From: Stereum hirsutum FP-91666 SS1
Lineage: Eukaryota > Basidiomycota > Agaricomycetes > Russulales > Stereaceae
NCBI RefSeq assembly: GCF_000264905.1
Contig: NW_006763137.1
Span: 2,106,687 to 2,170,686 of the forward strand
DNA: 64,000 nucleotides
Reading direction: 5' to 3'
Positions 20,820 through 34,200 of the stretch are shown here, one piece after another. The notes under the pieces were generated by a model. It saw nothing but the letters and a program-made list of their open reading frames with translations, was not told the DNA's origin and made no database searches. A program made the translations under genes and the position numbers. Numbering within the stretch: position 1 is the stretch's first letter; each line of letters starts with the position of its first letter.

Positions 20820-23023
20820 CTATAGAGTACGAGGAAGGGTAGGTAAGCGTGTGAAGATATGATAAAATACCTGGCAGTACTGTTGAATCATCCTCTTTTC
20901 CAAACGCTCAAATACAAAAAAAGGTATGTTAGCCCAGTCAACCTCAGCACGCAGTTCTGGATTACAGTATATACCCCATCCTCGCATCAAGGCAATCATA
21001 TTATAGACGTACTTCTTTCTTTCCTTCCAGTCCCCATCAGCCAGCCCACATCTCGCAAAACTCGGATCTGCAGTATAGATGAGAGTTTCCCCAGTATCGC
21101 CACCGTAAAAGCAGGAAAGAACAGCTGCTTCACGCTGGAGCCAATAAAGCTGGACATCTTGGTTTTCCACAGGACCTGTTACAACTCGGCGATCAAGGGA
21201 GAGCAACTCGTATTTGAAGTTGAGCTCATGCAGCGCCCACATGGTGCTACGCTCTGTGATAAGGTCTTCCTCGTTTGATCGTAGTTTCGCTCGTGTGTAA
21301 ATGTCGTGAATGTGAGGTCGAGGAAAGCCTTCATACCAACAACGCTCGCGAACCGTCCTCCAACAGGCATACTTTGTCGCATCTTTGAGGGTCTGAAGAT
21401 CGTCCGCCTCTGGAACACCACCGTCGAATGGAATACGAAGTACTGTTTTCCACTCTTGAGCGTTCATCACAGTTGATCGACCATTCGCCACACTGGCAAT
21501 CCAGGCGGGCTCTATAGCTTTCCACGTCTCGATCCTGATGAAGAATTCGGAGGGTTGGATTGTATAGAAGCTGAGTGGTTTCGGATAGGGTAGACAGCGA
21601 TCATGGCGCCACGAGGGAGGTATTGGACGGAGGTAGAGAACTTCTAGATTGACATTGGCGAGGACATTATGCCAAGAAGGTATAGGGGGCGGAGCCCAAG
21701 GGACATTGGGTTCCATGGTTTCCCTTGCGTCAATTCTTGCAGGGACATCGACTAAATTTGAACTTGTCAGAATTTATATCAAGGTGATAGATATGTGCAG
21801 GCATATACGTACGTGCTCTATTGCTCTCATTACGTCTCGCCGACATATACTTGCCGACTTGACGTGTTCCTTCCGGAAATGCTGGTGTGTCGGACATCCA
21901 TCCAGGAATATTGGCAGCCGTAATTGCGTTGATACTGAACGCGTCTGGTGTGGTGAAGAATACACGGGAATGATATCGGATCGCGTGGTAACGGCTGGCT
22001 GTTGGTTTATAAGAACCTTTGAATATAAAACCCGGCCTCGGTCGTAGGTTGTCGTCCAGGGGGCCAAGTTCAGCGACAGAAGTCAAACGGCTCTCGGAGC
22101 GAATGATTTGCTTGCCGAACGTGTTGTAACGCTGCAGGAGCCAAACTGGGACTCCCATGCGCAGGAACGCTGCAACAGTTCCTTCATCAGTCGCATACGC
22201 ACCGACCACATGTGATGTGCTGGTGGCTGGTTCGACAGTGAATTGTTGTGCCGGCTGGTGGAACTTTCGGTACCAGTTGTCGAGACCGGCGATTTCGAGC
22301 CACGCGCGGCAAATGTCGGCATAAAGGAATTTGGTGGAATGTAGAGTCGATTGGATTGTCTCGAGACGAGCATAGTTGTGTCGCATCCGATTAATGAGCT
22401 CTTCGACTTGTGGTGTATGCTGGGCGTGGCGTGGATTGTGTTGGCGTAGGAATGTGAGGAGCGCAGACCCACGAGTCTTCATGGTGTCGATGGAATGTAG
22501 AAGGTTGGTTAGCATCAAACCCCGAATGCGTACAAGTTTGTCGGACATGGGTTTTCCTGAAGTCGGATAAGCGTCCTCGATATCGCTGTCTTTGAGCGCT
22601 GAAAACATATGCTCGTGGCCGCAGAGATCATCGGCTTCAGTCCTCGGGGTGCGAGGGATGCAAACCATGTGTGGAATGGATGGGTCGGCGAACTGGGGTA
22701 CGAAGAGATATTCGTCTGGTCCATAGAAACCATCGAAACGGGCGAAGGTCTCGTGTATGTCGAGGTTGATGCTGGGGATCCAATTTGCGTTGGGCGAAGA
22801 TATGAACGAATCGTACTTCATGAGGTGGGCCCCAACAAGGCCGTCGAATACACCTATTTCTTCTGTAAGGTATATTTGTTAGTAACATTTAATCACAGGT
22901 CATATTCAACGTACCTCCCCAGTCCGCATTTGCAAATATATGCGGCACTTCAACCGTCGTAGAGTACTCATATTCACTTGATCCATGGTCTGGGCTGGCT
23001 GGAGTTTCCGTGGCATATTCCAT
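20820..23023 (-). CDS. hypothetical protein, probably an expanded agaricomycete family
   Basis: Three exons, 23023-22915, 22862-21813 and 21751-20820, are separated by introns of 52 and 61 nt with canonical GTACGT donors. Joining them gives one uninterrupted frame of about 696 residues starting MEYATETPASPDHG. Landmarks are DGFYGPDEYLFVPQFADPS near residue 75, a Trp/Tyr-rich centre and a C-terminus FYHIFTRLPTLPRTL. There is no signal peptide, membrane segment or catalytic motif I can name. Similar D/EYLFVPQFADPS proteins are, to my recollection, abundant uncharacterised families in mushroom genomes, but I cannot verify that here. The gene is intact, unlike most of its neighbours. Confidence 0.78.
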
Positions 23024-23664
23024 ACTGCAAAACTATCAGTCAGTAGGTGGAGCATACACAATTCGAGTATTATGGAAACATTCGCCCATGCCAGTGGTGA
23101 TGCATGAAGACACCGGCCTGTTGTCGCTACACAGCCTGCTGGGTATACAGCACGGATATAGTAGCATCCTGTGAGTGACACGCGAAAGCGCCCGAGCGTC
23201 GTCTGTACCGGTGTCAGGACAGGGCCACCCGCCCCTGTCAACTTGCATATACAGCGACTCGGTCTACTGCAGGGTTTTAGGGGCGACTCGAAGTCTACCC
23301 CCACGCTATTTTGATAGTATTAGGGGCGACTCGAAGTCTACCCCCACGCTATTTTGATAGTATGAAGAATCTGACTTACATGTTGTTGGGGAGACGGTGC
23401 GTGGTGAGGGTTAGCGAACGAGTGTGATGGAAAGTCGTGTTCACAACTTGCAGCTCGATTCGTTATTGTCTCACGCTGTCTTTGTGCCACTTTGTGTGGC
23501 CCTCTTTGTTGAAAGGGCTAATGTTTCACACAAAACAGTGTATCTACCCGATTGTATATACTACAATATGTTTGGGAGCTTTATATGAGTGCCAACTCCA
23601 CGTTACCGTCGGCGTTGGACTCGAAACTGTCCACAATCTGACATACTCTGATATAACACGACGG
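23024..23664. other. intergenic; divergent 5' region and decayed Hsp70 3' end
   Basis: Upstream DNA of the minus-strand gene starting at 23023, including the 43-bp tandem repeat at 23278-23363. Sequence beyond about 23665 on the minus strand no longer matches Hsp70. Confidence 0.5.
23278..23363. repeat. 43-bp tandem repeat containing the GGCGACTCGAAGTCTACC motif
   Basis: Units 23278-23320 and 23321-23363 are identical. Each contains the 18-bp motif that recurs, mostly inverted, at 29.2-29.7 kb and 31.5 kb. A degenerate copy (GCGACTCGGTCTAC) lies just upstream at about 23254. Confidence 0.9.
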
Positions 23665-26128
<2,464 letters not shown>

Positions 26129-26129
26129 T

Positions 26130-28084
26130 GCGGTGGTCTTTGTCAGCCAGGGCGTGCCAGACGACCTTTCCGCCGTCCATCTCGCCCTTCCGGGCGTTCA
26201 TTTCCTTCCAGCGCTGCAATACCATATCCACCAGGACTTCCCTGTGCATCGGAATGCCTCACAACATCAGCCATCTCCTGTAACGCGTCTAACATCGTCC
26301 GACGGGTGAGCGGCCGTGAGCTGACGGAATAAGCACGGATTGTCGGTGTTGGAGAGTATGAGGGCTCAGGAAGTGGACCAGGTGAGCATGGAGGGGAAGA
26401 GCTCGGTGCGGTCGTGCAGGGGAGCTTGGCGATGTCTGCGTCGGAGAGGTGCGAGGAGATGGAGAGGGGAGGAAGGAGAGAGGAGGGTTGCAGGGGGTCA
26501 TGACGGGAGAGGTATCGCCGGAGAGGAGGGATGAGAGTTCGCGGAGGAGGGGATCGCGAGCTTCGGATAGGTAGGTTAGAGGGAGGATGTACGGATTACT
26601 GTCTTAGTCCCTGAATGAATATATGAGTATATACGCGTAGTAAGTGAAAAAAAAAGTACCTGAGAGGCGCGATACCCGCACAAAGCCGGTAGAATCTCCC
26701 TAACGACATTCGCCTCCTCCCCGTCAACTAGTTGTCCCGGTGCACCCAAGTGTGTAAATGAATCGGAGGACATGCGGGCGATGCTGCTGCGGGCGAGACG
26801 GGCGCAGAGGGTGCGACGGATGGAAAGACGAAGAGCGCGGATGGCGCCGGTGGAAGACTGGATGGCGGAGCGGATGGAGCGCGGCGGGTATTGAGTAGGA
26901 GAGGCCGGTGCGGAGAGCGGGATAAGGGGGAGGCAAGATCTGGAGCGGGGTGAGAGAGGGAGGGAGGTGGGAGGAGGTGGCGTTTGAGGATGAGGAAGCA
27001 GGTGAACGCGTAGGGCCCGTTTAGGAGCGGGTCGAACGCGTTGACGATCTCGCGTTCGAGCGGGAGAGAGTCGAACTGGGTCAGGTCGTTGATGGAGAGT
27101 CTGGGCAGTGGAGAAGAGTAGAAAGCGAGGGCACGGAAGAGGATGGGGAGGATGGACTGTAGGTGGACGGGCGAGAGCGTGGTGATCTGCGCGAAGAGGT
27201 GGTTCAGGTAGACCGGGATGGCGATATCGAGGGGACGTCGGTTTGTCGTTAGCGGCGTTACGCTCGTGGGCGATGCGAGCGGGATGGATGCACTCGATGG
27301 GTGTCGTCGGTGCGAGTGCGTCAGTCGGGTCGGGGTCGTCGATTGCGTGGGGAGTTCGAGAGTACCAAACCAGTCCGAAGGCAGGGCAAGGGCGCGTTCG
27401 ACGATGGATGCGAAGAACGCAAGCACACCTGCGATATCGGCCTCGCTCAGTCGTGCCAGTGTATCCGGGCGGGACATGAGTTCGGTGAGGAAGGCAGCGA
27501 GCCAGTCGACGGAGCGCTCTCTCTCTGTCCGGTCTGCAGCCTCGATCGCACACTCCCGATACCGTCCGATCGCTTGCTCTGCAATGTGCTCTGCAGGATC
27601 CGGCTGATGCGAAGCGTCAGGTCTGGCGAACGGCACGCGTTGCTGTTCGACATCGTTTTGTACCAGAGCGAGAGGGACATCGAAGTGCGGGACAACGTCT
27701 GACGCGCGAGGTCGGCGAGACTGCCTCTGTAATAGTATTAACATCACCGTTGTAAATTGTTGTGAGAGAAACGAAACAGACGCACCTCAGGAACTTGACC
27801 CCTCCCGTCGTCCTCGAACTTGAACCTTTCTGCCCCTGCTGACTCACCTCCAACCCCACCCTCATCTCCCTCTCCCCGGCATCTTCCCATCCTCCAACGC
27901 CCGCAGGAACCTCCGGCACCCCGTTCTGCAGCAGGTGCATACCGAGAAGCTGGGCTGAGGCGGAGGTCGGGTTGTGAATCACGTCGGTGAGTAGGGCGAT
28001 TGAGGTGCGTGAGATGGGAGTGAGTTTCTTAGTCGGCGTCGTTAGGGATGTGGAGGCGGGAAGAGGGGGTGGGGGTGAGGGCAT
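26130..28084 (-). pseudogene. unrecognised helical protein gene, probably decayed
   Basis: Exon 1 starts at ATG 28084 (low-complexity Pro/Ser start, then SIALLTDVIHNPTSASAQLL). A GTGCGT donor near 27788 and a TTACAG acceptor near 27728 lead to GSLADLARQTLSRTSMSLSL. Strongly protein-like helices follow in another frame (SVDWLAAFLTELMSRP, GVLAFFASIVERALALP, DIAIPVYLNHLF), and in yet others (LTYLSEARDPLLRELSSLL near 26560; LVDMVLQRWKEMNARKGE near 26215). The frame changes are not all explained by introns, so the gene is probably broken. It runs into the 5' end of the Hsp70 pseudogene. The family is not recognised. Confidence 0.5.
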
Positions 28085-28139
28085 GGGTTTATGGGAAGAG
28101 TATGAGAGAGGTTTATTGTGCGGGTTTGGGGGAGGTCGG

Positions 28140-29230
28140 AGGGGCGTTACGGGTTTCGCATTATTTGATAGGTGGACGGGCGAGAGCGTGGTGATCTGCG
28201 CTGAGAGGTGGTTCAGGTAGACCGGGATGGCGATATCGCGGGGACGTCGGTTTGTCGTTAGCGGCGTTACGCTCGTATGCGCTCGATGGGTGGCTAGGTG
28301 CGAGTGCGTTTGTCGAACTTAGGAGCGGGTATTCGTTCGGACGAAGGCTTGGAATGAGGGGGAGGCGTTGTTACGGAAAACCCATCGGCTGGAGCGAGGC
28401 GGGGACATTTGAATGGGTTGGGGTTGGTGGTGGTGGTGGTGGTGGTCAGACGCGACGGCGGAATAAAGGGAGGGATCGGGGTTAGTGGTGTGCCACACGG
28501 AAGCAAATACGAAACCGAAACGAAAATAAAGGTGGGGAAAGACTGGGACGCACTTCGTTTGGCGGGTGACGTTTCTGCATCGGATTGTTTGGATCTCGGC
28601 TCGTGTAAGTGACTAGAGCTCGTGCAAGTGGCTAGAGAAGGAGGAAGGAGGAGCGAAGTGGGTACGGGTACGCGCAAAGCGATGGACGGAAAGCACGGAA
28701 CGGTGGGAGTGTCGCTTCGGGACTGCAGGTGGACGGGCGAGAGCGTGCGGAGCTGGGAGGAGCTCAGGTAGACCGGGATGCAGATATCGATAGGGCGTCG
28801 GGTTGTCGTTAGTGGCGTTACTCTCATTGGCGAGGCGAGCGGGATGGATGCGTTCGATGGGTGGCGCCGGTGCGAGTGCGTCAGTCGGGTCGGGGTCGTC
28901 GTTTGCGTGGGGAGTTCGAGAGTACCAAACCATTCCGTGGGCAGGGCAAGGGCGCGTTCGACGATGGACGCGAAGAAGGCGATAACGCCTGTGACGTGTC
29001 CCTACAGTAGATATATCAGCATATAGGCATGGTAAGAGAAACAGAGAGCATACTCGAGAGGCGCGCCCATGCCCTGTCCATCAAATCGGTATCCATATTC
29101 AAGTACGATATCCAGCGGGTAGACGGTAAGGACATAAGCCAGACGAGATATTGCACGACGTGACGACTGCGTTGAAACGCTTGCCAGTCACGATCGTGCG
29201 AGTAACCAAGCAACGCGGCGAGCCGTAGTC
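28140..29230 (-). repeat. rearranged partial copies of the neighbouring gene
   Basis: 28165-28275 repeats about 27160-27270, and 28722-28990 repeats about 27158-27430 with high identity (the phrases GTGGACGGGCGAGAGCGTG, GACGTCGGTTTGTCGTTAG and AACCAKTCCGWRGGCAGGG are shared). Upstream of the second copy, the minus strand reads a further protein-like stretch (HVVQYLVWLMSLPSTRWIS) ending with GCGCCTCTC, similar to the exon end at about 26660. The segment is a mosaic of duplicated pieces, not an intact gene. It also contains a GGT microsatellite (about 28424-28444). Confidence 0.65.
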
Positions 29231-29306
29231 TATCACTGAAGCAAATATATCGGCGACTCGTAGTCTACCGCTGAAGCAAACATGTCGGCGACTCGTAGTC
29301 TACCGC
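29216..29306 (-). repeat. 35-bp tandem repeat with CGGCGACTCGTAGTCTACC core
   Basis: Three units start at 29216, 29251 and 29286, spaced exactly 35 bp. They are variants of the 18-bp dispersed motif. Confidence 0.88.
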
Positions 29307-29550
29307 CTTGAACGAGAGTCCGACACAAAGGGACGTTGGCAAATAGAGAAGACGGAACGCGTGAAGCCAGACGCGACTCCGCCACGTGGCCATACCGCCA
29401 CGTTGTCCCTTTCAGATATGGACGCACTGAGTCGCGCGACCGTTTCCTTTCGAACTGCTCCCTCTTGTCTTTCTTCGTGTCTTTGCTGGCCTCTGATTTC
29501 GTCGTTTATTTTTTGAGTCTTCGCTGGCCTTGGATCTCATGTCGTATCTC

Positions 29551-29658
29551 CGGTAGACTTCGAGTCGCCGTTCTTTTGTCTTGGTAGACTTCGAGTCGCC
29601 AATGTCGTGTCTGGGTTCGAGAGGCTGTTATATTGTCTTGGTAGACTCCAAGCCGCCA
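29551..29658 (+). repeat. GGTAGACTTCGAGTCGCC motif cluster (3 copies)
   Basis: Two exact copies near 29552-29569 and 29583-29600 and a diverged one at about 29640-29657. The core GACT-TCG-AGTC is self-complementary. The same motif recurs at 31522-31539 and 31561-31578 and inverted at 23.28 kb and 29.2 kb. Confidence 0.88.
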
Positions 29659-29815
29659 CTATGTTGTGTCTGGATTTGAGTCGCTGTTCCCGTCTACTTA
29701 CAGTGTACCTGCGCGTTTGGCTGGAGTCCATAGGAGCACGCGCGGGTCTCCTCATTGGTGACCTGGGCCTCAGACTCGTCAAACGGGATCCGTCGGGTTT
29801 GGTGCAGTATTCAAT

Positions 29816-29882
29816 GGCATGCGATGACGCATTAAGCGTCGTCGTTGGTGAAACGACGACGCTTCCTGCGTCATCGTATGCC
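29816..29882. repeat. long hairpin 1 (31-nt arms, 5-nt loop)
   Basis: Arms 29816-29846 and 29852-29882 are complementary at 28 of 31 positions around the loop GGTGA; the inner part reads GCGTCGTCGTT / AACGACGACGC. It is followed by TGCCCTCGAATGCCCTGAAT. Two more copies follow downstream. Confidence 0.92.
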
Positions 29883-30143
29883 CTCGAATGCCCTGAATAT
29901 GGGTGATATAATACTCCGGCTCTGTGCACTGTGCCCGACAGGTCGGTATACCAAGTACATTGGAATGTGCGTCTTTCTTTTTCTTGTTCTTTTTCTATCT
30001 CTCATGCTTCTTCTCTATTTCTCGGCTCCGTGTACTGTGCCTGGCAGCTCGGCATAAGGAGCGAATCGGAACTGCCGCCTGTTCAGTGCCTGACCAGGTC
30101 GATAGGAGGTATGGGGTTGGTCGGTTTTCGCGCAGTGCTCAGT

Positions 30144-30210
30144 GGCATGCGATGACGCATTAAGCGTCGTCGTTGGTGAAACGACGACGCTTCCTGCGTC
30201 ATCGTATGCC
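30144..30210. repeat. long hairpin 2
   Basis: Same arms (30144-30174 and 30180-30210) and loop as hairpin 1, 328 bp downstream. The sequence between hairpins contains repeated GTGCACTGTGCCCGACAGG-type blocks. Confidence 0.92.
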
Positions 30211-30378
30211 CTCGAATGCCCTGAATATGGGCCAATTATTCTTCCGGCACTGCACAGTGTCCGACAGGCAGGGCAAGCAAATCGGAACATTCGGATGCCC
30301 GGCGCCCGGTGATTTCGACACAGGAGGTACGGATTTGCTTTATACTCAGGGACTGTCGGTTTGTTCGCAGTGCACAGT

Positions 30379-30445
30379 GGCATTCAATGACGCATTAAGC
30401 GTCGTCGTTGGTGAAACGACGACACTTCCTGCGTCATCGTATGCC
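30379..30445. repeat. long hairpin 3
   Basis: Arms 30379-30409 and 30415-30445, 235 bp after hairpin 2, with a few arm changes (TTCAATGAC for TGCGATGAC; GACGACACTT for GACGACGCTT). The following ATGCCCTGA block is duplicated once more than in copies 1 and 2. Confidence 0.9.
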
Positions 30446-30700
30446 CTCGAATGCCCTGAATGCCCTGAATATGGATGATATTATATGGTGGCTCTGTGCA
30501 CTGTGCCCGACAGGTCGGTGTGCCAAGTACATTGGAATGTGCGTATCTCTTTTTCTCATTCATTTCATTCATTTCCTTTTCTTATTTTTGTCTTATCCAT
30601 CTCCCGTCTCTGTACGCCGGGCCTGTCAGCTCGGCATAATGAGCGAATCAGAACGTTCGCCTCTTCAGTGCTTGGCGAGGTCAACAGGAGGTACAGTTGT

Positions 30701-31220
30701 TTCATATTTGCTTCTTCTTCTTCCTTCTTCTTATTTGTTGTCATCCTGGCTGATCTAGTGATTTTCCGTGACTAGTTATTTCAGAGTGGATGGGCGACAG
30801 GACGGTTCCGGTGGAATTCACAAATGGTGAATGTCTATACTCAGCGTGGAATACCCTAGACCAGCACATCCTTTATCCCTTTTGTAAATATGTTCATTTT
30901 TATCCAACTTGTCTGGTTTTTATGTTATTTGCCCTGGTGCTGTCCGTAACCTCGGCCCAAAACCCAATCAAGTTGTTTCTTGAATTCCTTGGTACCTGAT
31001 CAGTGAGATCGAGATTGCTATATCAATCTTGGTGATGGATCTGCGATTGACCCCCTCTTCAGCCAAATAACCGGTGAGTGTACATTGTCCCTACTCTCGG
31101 TTCTGCATTATTAATGATCGCTCGTCCCCATCCGCCACATTTTGCCTTTCTCTTCTCGCCTCCATCTACTTTTCCCTCTTCCCCTCTCTTTAAGTTGCTT
31201 TTGCCCCTGTGGCGTTCACA
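30701..31220. other. intergenic, probable promoter of the dioxygenase-like gene
   Basis: No supported gene. CT-rich stretches (31130-31190) just before the ATG at 31221 are typical of fungal promoters. Confidence 0.45.
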
Positions 31221-34200
31221 ATGGCTGACACCAACTTCTATGAGGGCTCTCGCTTTGACATACCTGGCGCTACTCCTGTCCCTGGCCTCGAAAACCGCCC
31301 AAGCTACCTTCCTCGTCTGTTCATCGTCGATAACCATGTCCAACATCCCGATCATAGCTTTGGGTCTATATATGTTTATCTTGAGGACACTAAAGATGCT
31401 GAACGTATGAAGCGAATCCGTAAATACACCAAGGGCCTGAAGATCCCTAGTGGAAGCAAAGAGTTTCTCATGCATGATTGCGGTCAGTTTTTTTAATCTT
31501 GTCTTTTTGGTTGTTTGTTGAGGTAGACTTCGAGTCGCCTCTGCTTGCATTGTTTTGCCTGGTAGACTTCGAGTCGCCATATCTCTGTCCCCCCCCTTTC
31601 CCGTCATACATCCCTTCCTTTGCGATCTTTATTTCCTCTTTTGTGCTGTGTTTTATTTGCCGAGCTATTCCTGCTTTCAGACGTCTCATCTGTTCTCTCC
31701 ATCCCATGTCACCTATTCTGCATCATTTGTCTGTACAGGATTATTGCATGCGGAGGATGGTGACGTCCTATTTGCCAGGCCGATTGGTGGAGATTCGAGC
31801 GGAGCGAACGATTCTCTTCAACTCATGGCCTTCGGAAAGTGAGTTTATTTATTGATTCACGTCTGATGTTTCTGTTACTAATACTTTAAACTTAGGCGAT
31901 GGATAACAATTCCCGTTGTTCAAAGCCTACTAGAGTTTCGCAAAAATATACTTGGGCCAGACAGCGAAATCAAACCGGACGATGGTGCGAACGGTACTGC
32001 GTTTGAGCGGGAAGGACATTGTAAGGGTATAGGCGCTGGCACTCGCGCTTATAATCTTGCGGTTTCGGTGGAGAAACAAACCCAAGTCAGTGCACCAGCC
32101 GGTCAGGGGAAGGGGTCAGTCGGAGAATTGGAAGAGGGTGTTCGGCTTAGGCAAGGCGCAATCAAGGTATATTTCTTTACTTATCTAATCTCTGTATCAC
32201 CTCTAATCAAGTTTGTAGCATTCGACGGAAGTGGGGATGTACTTCGCGAATATGCTTCCTGGACGTTGGAAAGAGGTGGTCTCCAAACAATCTGATCTCG
32301 TCAATGCGCCTCGCATTGGCGTCGATCATAACCGAATGTTCGGTAATGTTCAGATGAACATTGCCTCTGCGAAAAAGAAAGAAGGTTTGTTGATTCCTTT
32401 CATCTAATACGAGTCTTTACTGATATAATCATCTAGCTGGAAATCAGCTAAATTCTCTTGGCTTCTTTGGTGGTGCTCATATAGACAAAGGCGACTCTGA
32501 CGGTGCGCTCACTGCAATGCTGGGTTGTAATTATATACCGGCGGAGGGTTATCATGGCGGGTTCTTTCATCTAATTGAGTTGGGAGTATTTGTTACCTTA
32601 GAGAGTTTCAATTGCCTATTCTTTTCTGGTCTCCGTCTTCATGGTGGTACTGCTCCAATTTGTACGGACGCTACGCGTTGGGTTGATTTTGCCACTCGAC
32701 TTGTTTTTGTTCTCTATCCTCCCCGTCACATTCTGAATAACTTCTCGATTACGGCATTTGCTTCTGTTGATACACGTCTACGTAATGCCGAACAAGAGCA
32801 TCAAGCTCGTCTTGCCGCTAAGAAGACGATGAGGGAAGAGAGGCGAAAGGAAGAGGGCGCAGACTCTGATACGGAAGGAGAGGAAGAGTTGGATGATGTG
32901 ACATTCGAGGAGGGCAAGGCGTTTAAGGTCAACTATCCGAACATGTTGAAGTTTCCTTCGTCTATTAAAAACAAGTAAGTCTATCTTATTCATTGGAAAT
33001 TTTCTAATCTCATTTGCTTGCATGTAGTCCTCAGAATCCACATGTCCAGTCCCTGGAGAATCACGCCACATTCACTCAAGATGGTCATATTATCATGCCT
33101 CGTCATGCCTGGATCACTTTCATCGTTCGTAATATTTACTTGATGAATATTGGCCTTCTCTGTCAGCTTGGGACCAAATCCGGGGTATGTTATGTCTTCT
33201 TACTTTCTTAGTCTTCATATTTTGACTTCAGTTTAGTTGCGCGTGGATCCTGTGGCGTTCTTGAAATCATTTTCGGTTTCTGGCGATGATCATTATGGAG
33301 TGACAGAGGAGGATATCGAACGAGTATTGGAAGAGTGGAAGTATGCCCCACATATCAATGGTGAATTTCCATGCTCTATCAATTTCTAATCAGTCGCTGA
33401 CTTCACATATTATTCAGATTTTGAAGCAGATGCCCCTCGCCGTCAGGCAGCTCAAGAATGGCAGGATTGGGTTGCGCATACGTCTAGCTTTATTCCTTCT
33501 ACCTATAAGGGTCTCCCAGGAGACTTCTTAGGTATCGCAACTTCCGAGTTCACGCCAGAATCCGGTCTCATCAGAAATAGTGAGTCGACTTCTTGGACAC
33601 TCTTTCCTTGTCACTGAAATTCTTTGGGATAATAGACTCTTATGAGAGTCAACTCAGGAAGCAGCAAGAGGGTGCTCGGGGCAAGAAATGTTCGAACAAG
33701 GCAAAATCTAAGAGCCGCCCCCGTAGTGAGTATTATTGTGTCCACTGTCCTTTATTTGTTGCTCATATATAAACCATACAGAATCACCAAGGAAAAAGAA
33801 AGACGACACACCGGGTTCGTCAAAGGGCAAGGCAGATGAGGAGGAGGAGGAAGAGGAATCTGAGGATGAAGTTGACCAGTTAGCGGATGATGAGGATAGT
33901 GAGGATCAGGAAGCGGGTGAGGATGAAATGGGAATTGAGGAAGAAGACAGGGAACCGTCAGCGCCTGAGAAGGAAGTCATACGACGTACTGTTCGCCGTA
34001 CCGTCACAGTGATAACTACAGACCTTAATGTAGTGTATCGCGGTGGTCTTCGACGTTCTACTCGACTTCAGGCAGGCAAGTAGTACATAATCCCTTTAGT
34101 CTTTTCTTTAATCTTATTGTCTTTGGTTCAGAGGACTATGTTCCAGACTCCGTCGCTTCAAACGAATTGCTCTATACGTCCGACAATGTGTACGCTATCG

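Larger units (their letters stand above)
29883..30700. repeat. spacer repeats of the hairpin array
   Basis: Apart from the hairpins, the segments at 29918-29975 and 30491-30545 share a long block (CTCTGTGCACTGTGCCCGAC, CCAAGTACATTGGAATGTGC). The segments at about 30035-30110 and 30620-30690 share GGCATAA-GAGCGAATC-GAAC and CAGTGC-TG-C-AGGTC-A-AGGAGGTA. The whole 29.8-30.7 kb tract is therefore 2.5-3 diverged tandem units, each with one hairpin. Confidence 0.75.

Noticed and set aside
28424..28444. GGT-repeat as a possible G-quadruplex control element
   Set aside because: It is a plain trinucleotide microsatellite inside a decayed duplicated block, with no gene positioned to use it.
29816..30445. 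Possible CRISPR array, integron-like site or retron
   Set aside because: There are only three units with unequal, related spacers, in a eukaryotic genome with spliced genes, and no associated enzyme genes.
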